A DNA stretch of 64,000 nt from Anaerocolumna sp. Its GTDB lineage: Bacteria; Bacillota; Clostridia; Lachnospirales; Lachnospiraceae. Position 1 is the stretch's first letter. Each line of letters opens with the position of its first letter. Made by a program: the position numbers and the translations under genes. The notes under the pieces are model-generated. The model was given only the letters and a program-made list of their open reading frames with translations. It made no database searches and had not been told where the DNA came from. This document shows, one piece after another, positions 62,369-64,000 of the stretch. The stretch covers positions 1-64,000 of the forward strand of contig JARBTX010000005.1 of the NCBI GenBank assembly GCA_029239975.1. Direction: 5' to 3'.

Positions 62369-62836
62369 TTAATAAATTATTTGAACTTTCTTTTTAACCA
62401 CTTTAATTCCACTTTTATTTCTTCTAATAATAATTACAACAATCCCTATAACAACAAGAGAAGTTGCCGCAACTCCAGAAGCAATTTTAATTAAGTTACG
62501 GAATTTTCTTTCAAATATACTAATGCTAAATCCACGATCATTCATTTCATTCGTTTCATTATCTTCTAATTCAAGTACTTCATTTACCTGGCTAGCACTT
62601 AACTGTTCTATTTCTGTATTAATATCTGAATTATTGTTTAATTCCACACTTGGCTTACCAATTTCATCTGTTGGAGAATGATCCATTGGGAACTCATATG
62701 TTTTTTTAGATTTAAAAGGAAAAATATACTTAAAAAATGATTTGACTCCTCGTTTCATATCTTTCTCGATGTAATCATCTTCAAGCAATTCTGGATTCAA
62801 CTCACTCATCATATCTATTAGTACTAATTCATTCAT
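62369..62836 (-). CDS. Single-pass membrane protein, possible anti-sigma factor
   Basis: The 155-residue protein has an acidic, asparagine-rich cytoplasmic part, one membrane helix (about 116-136) and a short basic tail. Its first 4 bases overlap the stop of the sigma-factor gene (ATGA), the arrangement usual for sigma/anti-sigma pairs. No conserved HxxxCxxC zinc motif is present, so the role is inferred from position only. I do not recognise a named family. Confidence 0.6.
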   Translation of the reverse strand: MNELVLIDMMSELNPELLEDDYIEKDMKRGVKSFFKYIFPFKSKKTYEFPMDHSPTDEIGKPSVELNNNSDINTEIEQLSASQVNEVLELEDNETNEMNDRGFSISIFERKFRNLIKIASGVAATSLVVIGIVVIIIRRNKSGIKVVKKKVQIIY

Positions 62837-63426
62837 ACATGGCTCCCTTCAGCGTTTAATTTATACGCGTTTGTTTCCTTCTCAAACTCTTGTTTCATTT
62901 TACTTCTAAGTCTAGATAATCTGCTATCAATTGCAGTGACCGTCATTTTCATAGCCTTTGCTATATCCTTCGAAGATTGTAAATAAAAATATTTTCGTAT
63001 TACTAGTTCTTGATCTTTCTTATTTAATTGACCAATGATCTCGTTTAACTTACTAATATTTTCTTTACGAAACACCTGCCCTTCTATATTCTGACTATGA
63101 TCCACATAATATTTAGCAATATCAGATATATCATCAGGAAGCTCACGTTCTTCTCTTTTGCTTAAATCACGAAGCTTATTAATCGCGGTATTTCTAACTA
63201 TAACCTTCAGATATGTTTTCAAAGAAGCTTTTTCCATATCATATCGTTCAATATGTTTCCATAATTTCAAATAGGTATCATTCACACATTCTTCTATATC
63301 TCTTGAACGATTTCCTAAAATACTACCAGCGATATGGATAAGCAACTTTTCATACTTTTCAGCTAACTTTTGTAAACCTACTTCATCTTTTTCATAAATT
63401 AGGTTTACTATTGCTTCATCCTTCAA
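62833..63426 (-). CDS. RNA polymerase sigma factor, ECF-like
   Basis: The 197-residue protein has sigma region 2 (about 15-85, with DIEECVNDTYLKLWKHI) and region 4 (about 125-180, with KDIAKAMKMTVTAIDSRLSR as helix-turn-helix). Region 3 is lacking, as in ECF factors. It probably answers a signal sensed through the membrane protein encoded directly after it. The start is a TTG at 63426, 8 bases after GGAGG; no ATG is available nearby. The upstream gap holds no clear autoregulated promoter that I could pick out. Confidence 0.88.
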   Translation of the reverse strand: MKDEAIVNLIYEKDEVGLQKLAEKYEKLLIHIAGSILGNRSRDIEECVNDTYLKLWKHIERYDMEKASLKTYLKVIVRNTAINKLRDLSKREERELPDDISDIAKYYVDHSQNIEGQVFRKENISKLNEIIGQLNKKDQELVIRKYFYLQSSKDIAKAMKMTVTAIDSRLSRLRSKMKQEFEKETNAYKLNAEGSHV

Positions 63427-63512
63427 GTTATAAGCCTCCTTCCTATATGCTCCTATACTTATACACAGTAATTTTAAAAACCTTGCAAAAATAAAAAAAT
63501 ATTTTTTAATTA

Positions 63513-64000
63513 TTAATCTGATTGTATTAATCCAGCTTGTGTGTAAGTATTATTACCATTCCATAATATCCATTCTTCATAGCCTGAATCATATACCGCT
63601 CTAATTTGATCACGTATTTCGTCAGGACCGTATACTTTATGATTTGTTAACCAAGTTGCCGTAAAATCTTGAAGCCAGGAACGTACTATAGCTTTATTTG
63701 TATTTGAGTTAATTTCATTTTCACTATTACTAGTACTATTGTTGTTAATTTCACTATTAATCACTTCAATACTATTAGTATCCGTTGTACTTAATACTTC
63801 TCTAGACTTTTCTAAAGCTTTTCTTATTAAATTATATGGTTCAAGATCTGGATGTTCTATACCATATGATCCATCCGCATAATGAGATGGATATATCATA
63901 GGACAGATATAATCTAAATAATTAGCCATCATAGCATAATCTTGTCCAACAATTTCTGCGTCAACCTTACTATCAATAATTGCACCATAAACATCTGCAG
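63513..64000 (-). CDS. DUF4015 putative glycoside hydrolase, C-terminal part
   Basis: The frame is open to the window edge, so the N-terminus is missing; about 161 residues are seen. The visible part has GAIIDSKVDAEIVGQDY, YLDYICPMIYPSHYADGS and EIRDQIRAVYDSGYEEWILW, which fit the end of the DUF4015 barrel, a putative glycosidase family often found in Lachnospiraceae. An Asn/Ser-rich insert (about 75-103) interrupts the domain. The product is probably surface-exposed, but the signal region is outside the window. It ends 87 bases before the sigma-factor gene. Confidence 0.8.
   Translation of the reverse strand, partial: ADVYGAIIDSKVDAEIVGQDYAMMANYLDYICPMIYPSHYADGSYGIEHPDLEPYNLIRKALEKSREVLSTTDTNSIEVINSEINNNSTSNSENEINSNTNKAIVRSWLQDFTATWLTNHKVYGPDEIRDQIRAVYDSGYEEWILWNGNNTYTQAGLIQSD

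Noticed and set aside
1-64000. RNA genes, insertion sequences and prophage genes
   Set aside because: No tRNA- or rRNA-like sequence, transposase, integrase or phage structural gene was recognised by reading; a covariance search was not possible here.

Overview
The window looks like chromosome from a low-GC anaerobic Firmicute of the Lachnospiraceae/Clostridium kind, resembling plant-polysaccharide degraders such as Lachnoclostridium phytofermentans. That placement is inferred from gene content (cellular β-glucan hydrolases, rubrerythrin, desulfoferrodoxin, FprA, FabK, DUF1284, Agr-type peptide) and remembered family likeness, not from a search. Almost everything is on the minus strand. No rRNA, tRNA, CRISPR array, transposase or prophage gene was recognised.

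Region 1 (1-7.1 kb, minus): a polyol phosphotransferase operon in the order mtlA (EIICB), mtlR, mtlF (EIIA), a PfkB sugar-phosphate kinase, a zinc-type sugar-phosphate dehydrogenase, ptsH (HPr) and ptsI (enzyme I, cut by the window edge). A kinase and an MDR dehydrogenase stand where mtlD is usually found. A promoter and a 14-bp palindrome lie upstream of mtlA.

Region 2 (7.1-18.5 kb, minus): mostly unrelated small genes. They are a membrane protein, an SGNH hydrolase, a lone CARF-nuclease of the DUF1887/Card1 type, a Nudix hydrolase, a class V aminotransferase, a DUF1284 cysteine-rich protein, a D-amino-acid aminotransferase, an HD hydrolase, a dCache chemoreceptor and a cytoplasmic GH20. Two diverged copies of one non-coding element lie just upstream of the CARF nuclease and of the D-amino-acid aminotransferase.

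Region 3 (18.6-40.5 kb, minus): a continuous 22-kb locus for β-glucan (probably β-1,3/β-1,6) use. It runs solute-binding lipoprotein, giant membrane-tethered binding protein, two permeases, NHL/TPR/YIP1 protein, DUF5696 protein, two more permeases, GH16 lipoprotein, LacI regulator, β-glucan phosphorylase-like enzyme, membrane-anchored GH5 and cytoplasmic GH30. GH16 and GH5 would cut glucan outside, the ABC proteins would import oligosaccharides, and GH30 plus the phosphorylase would finish the job inside. A strong promoter framed by two palindromes starts the locus.

Region 4 (40.9-51.1 kb): an amidase, then redox and stress genes: FprA between two 15-bp tandem arrays, glutaredoxin-like protein and thioredoxin (plus strand), a Crp/Fnr regulator, desulfoferrodoxin, rubrerythrin, rubredoxin, D-lactate dehydrogenase and methylglyoxal synthase. 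Citrate synthase (plus strand) follows a structured leader.

Region 5 (51.0-53.5 kb, minus): a quorum-sensing-like set. A 48-residue AgrD-type peptide gene lies beside an AgrC-like kinase and an AgrA-like LytTR regulator, with no agrB. Both promoters carry a matching 21-bp-period direct repeat 7 bp upstream of the -35. This is the most interesting local system.

Region 6 (53.7-62.3 kb, minus): type II fatty-acid synthesis operon acpP-fabK-fabD-fabG-fabF-accB-fabZ-accC-accD-accA. Region 7 (62.3-64 kb): an ECF-type sigma factor with a membrane protein that may be its anti-sigma partner, and the C-terminal part of a DUF4015 putative glycosidase cut by the window end.
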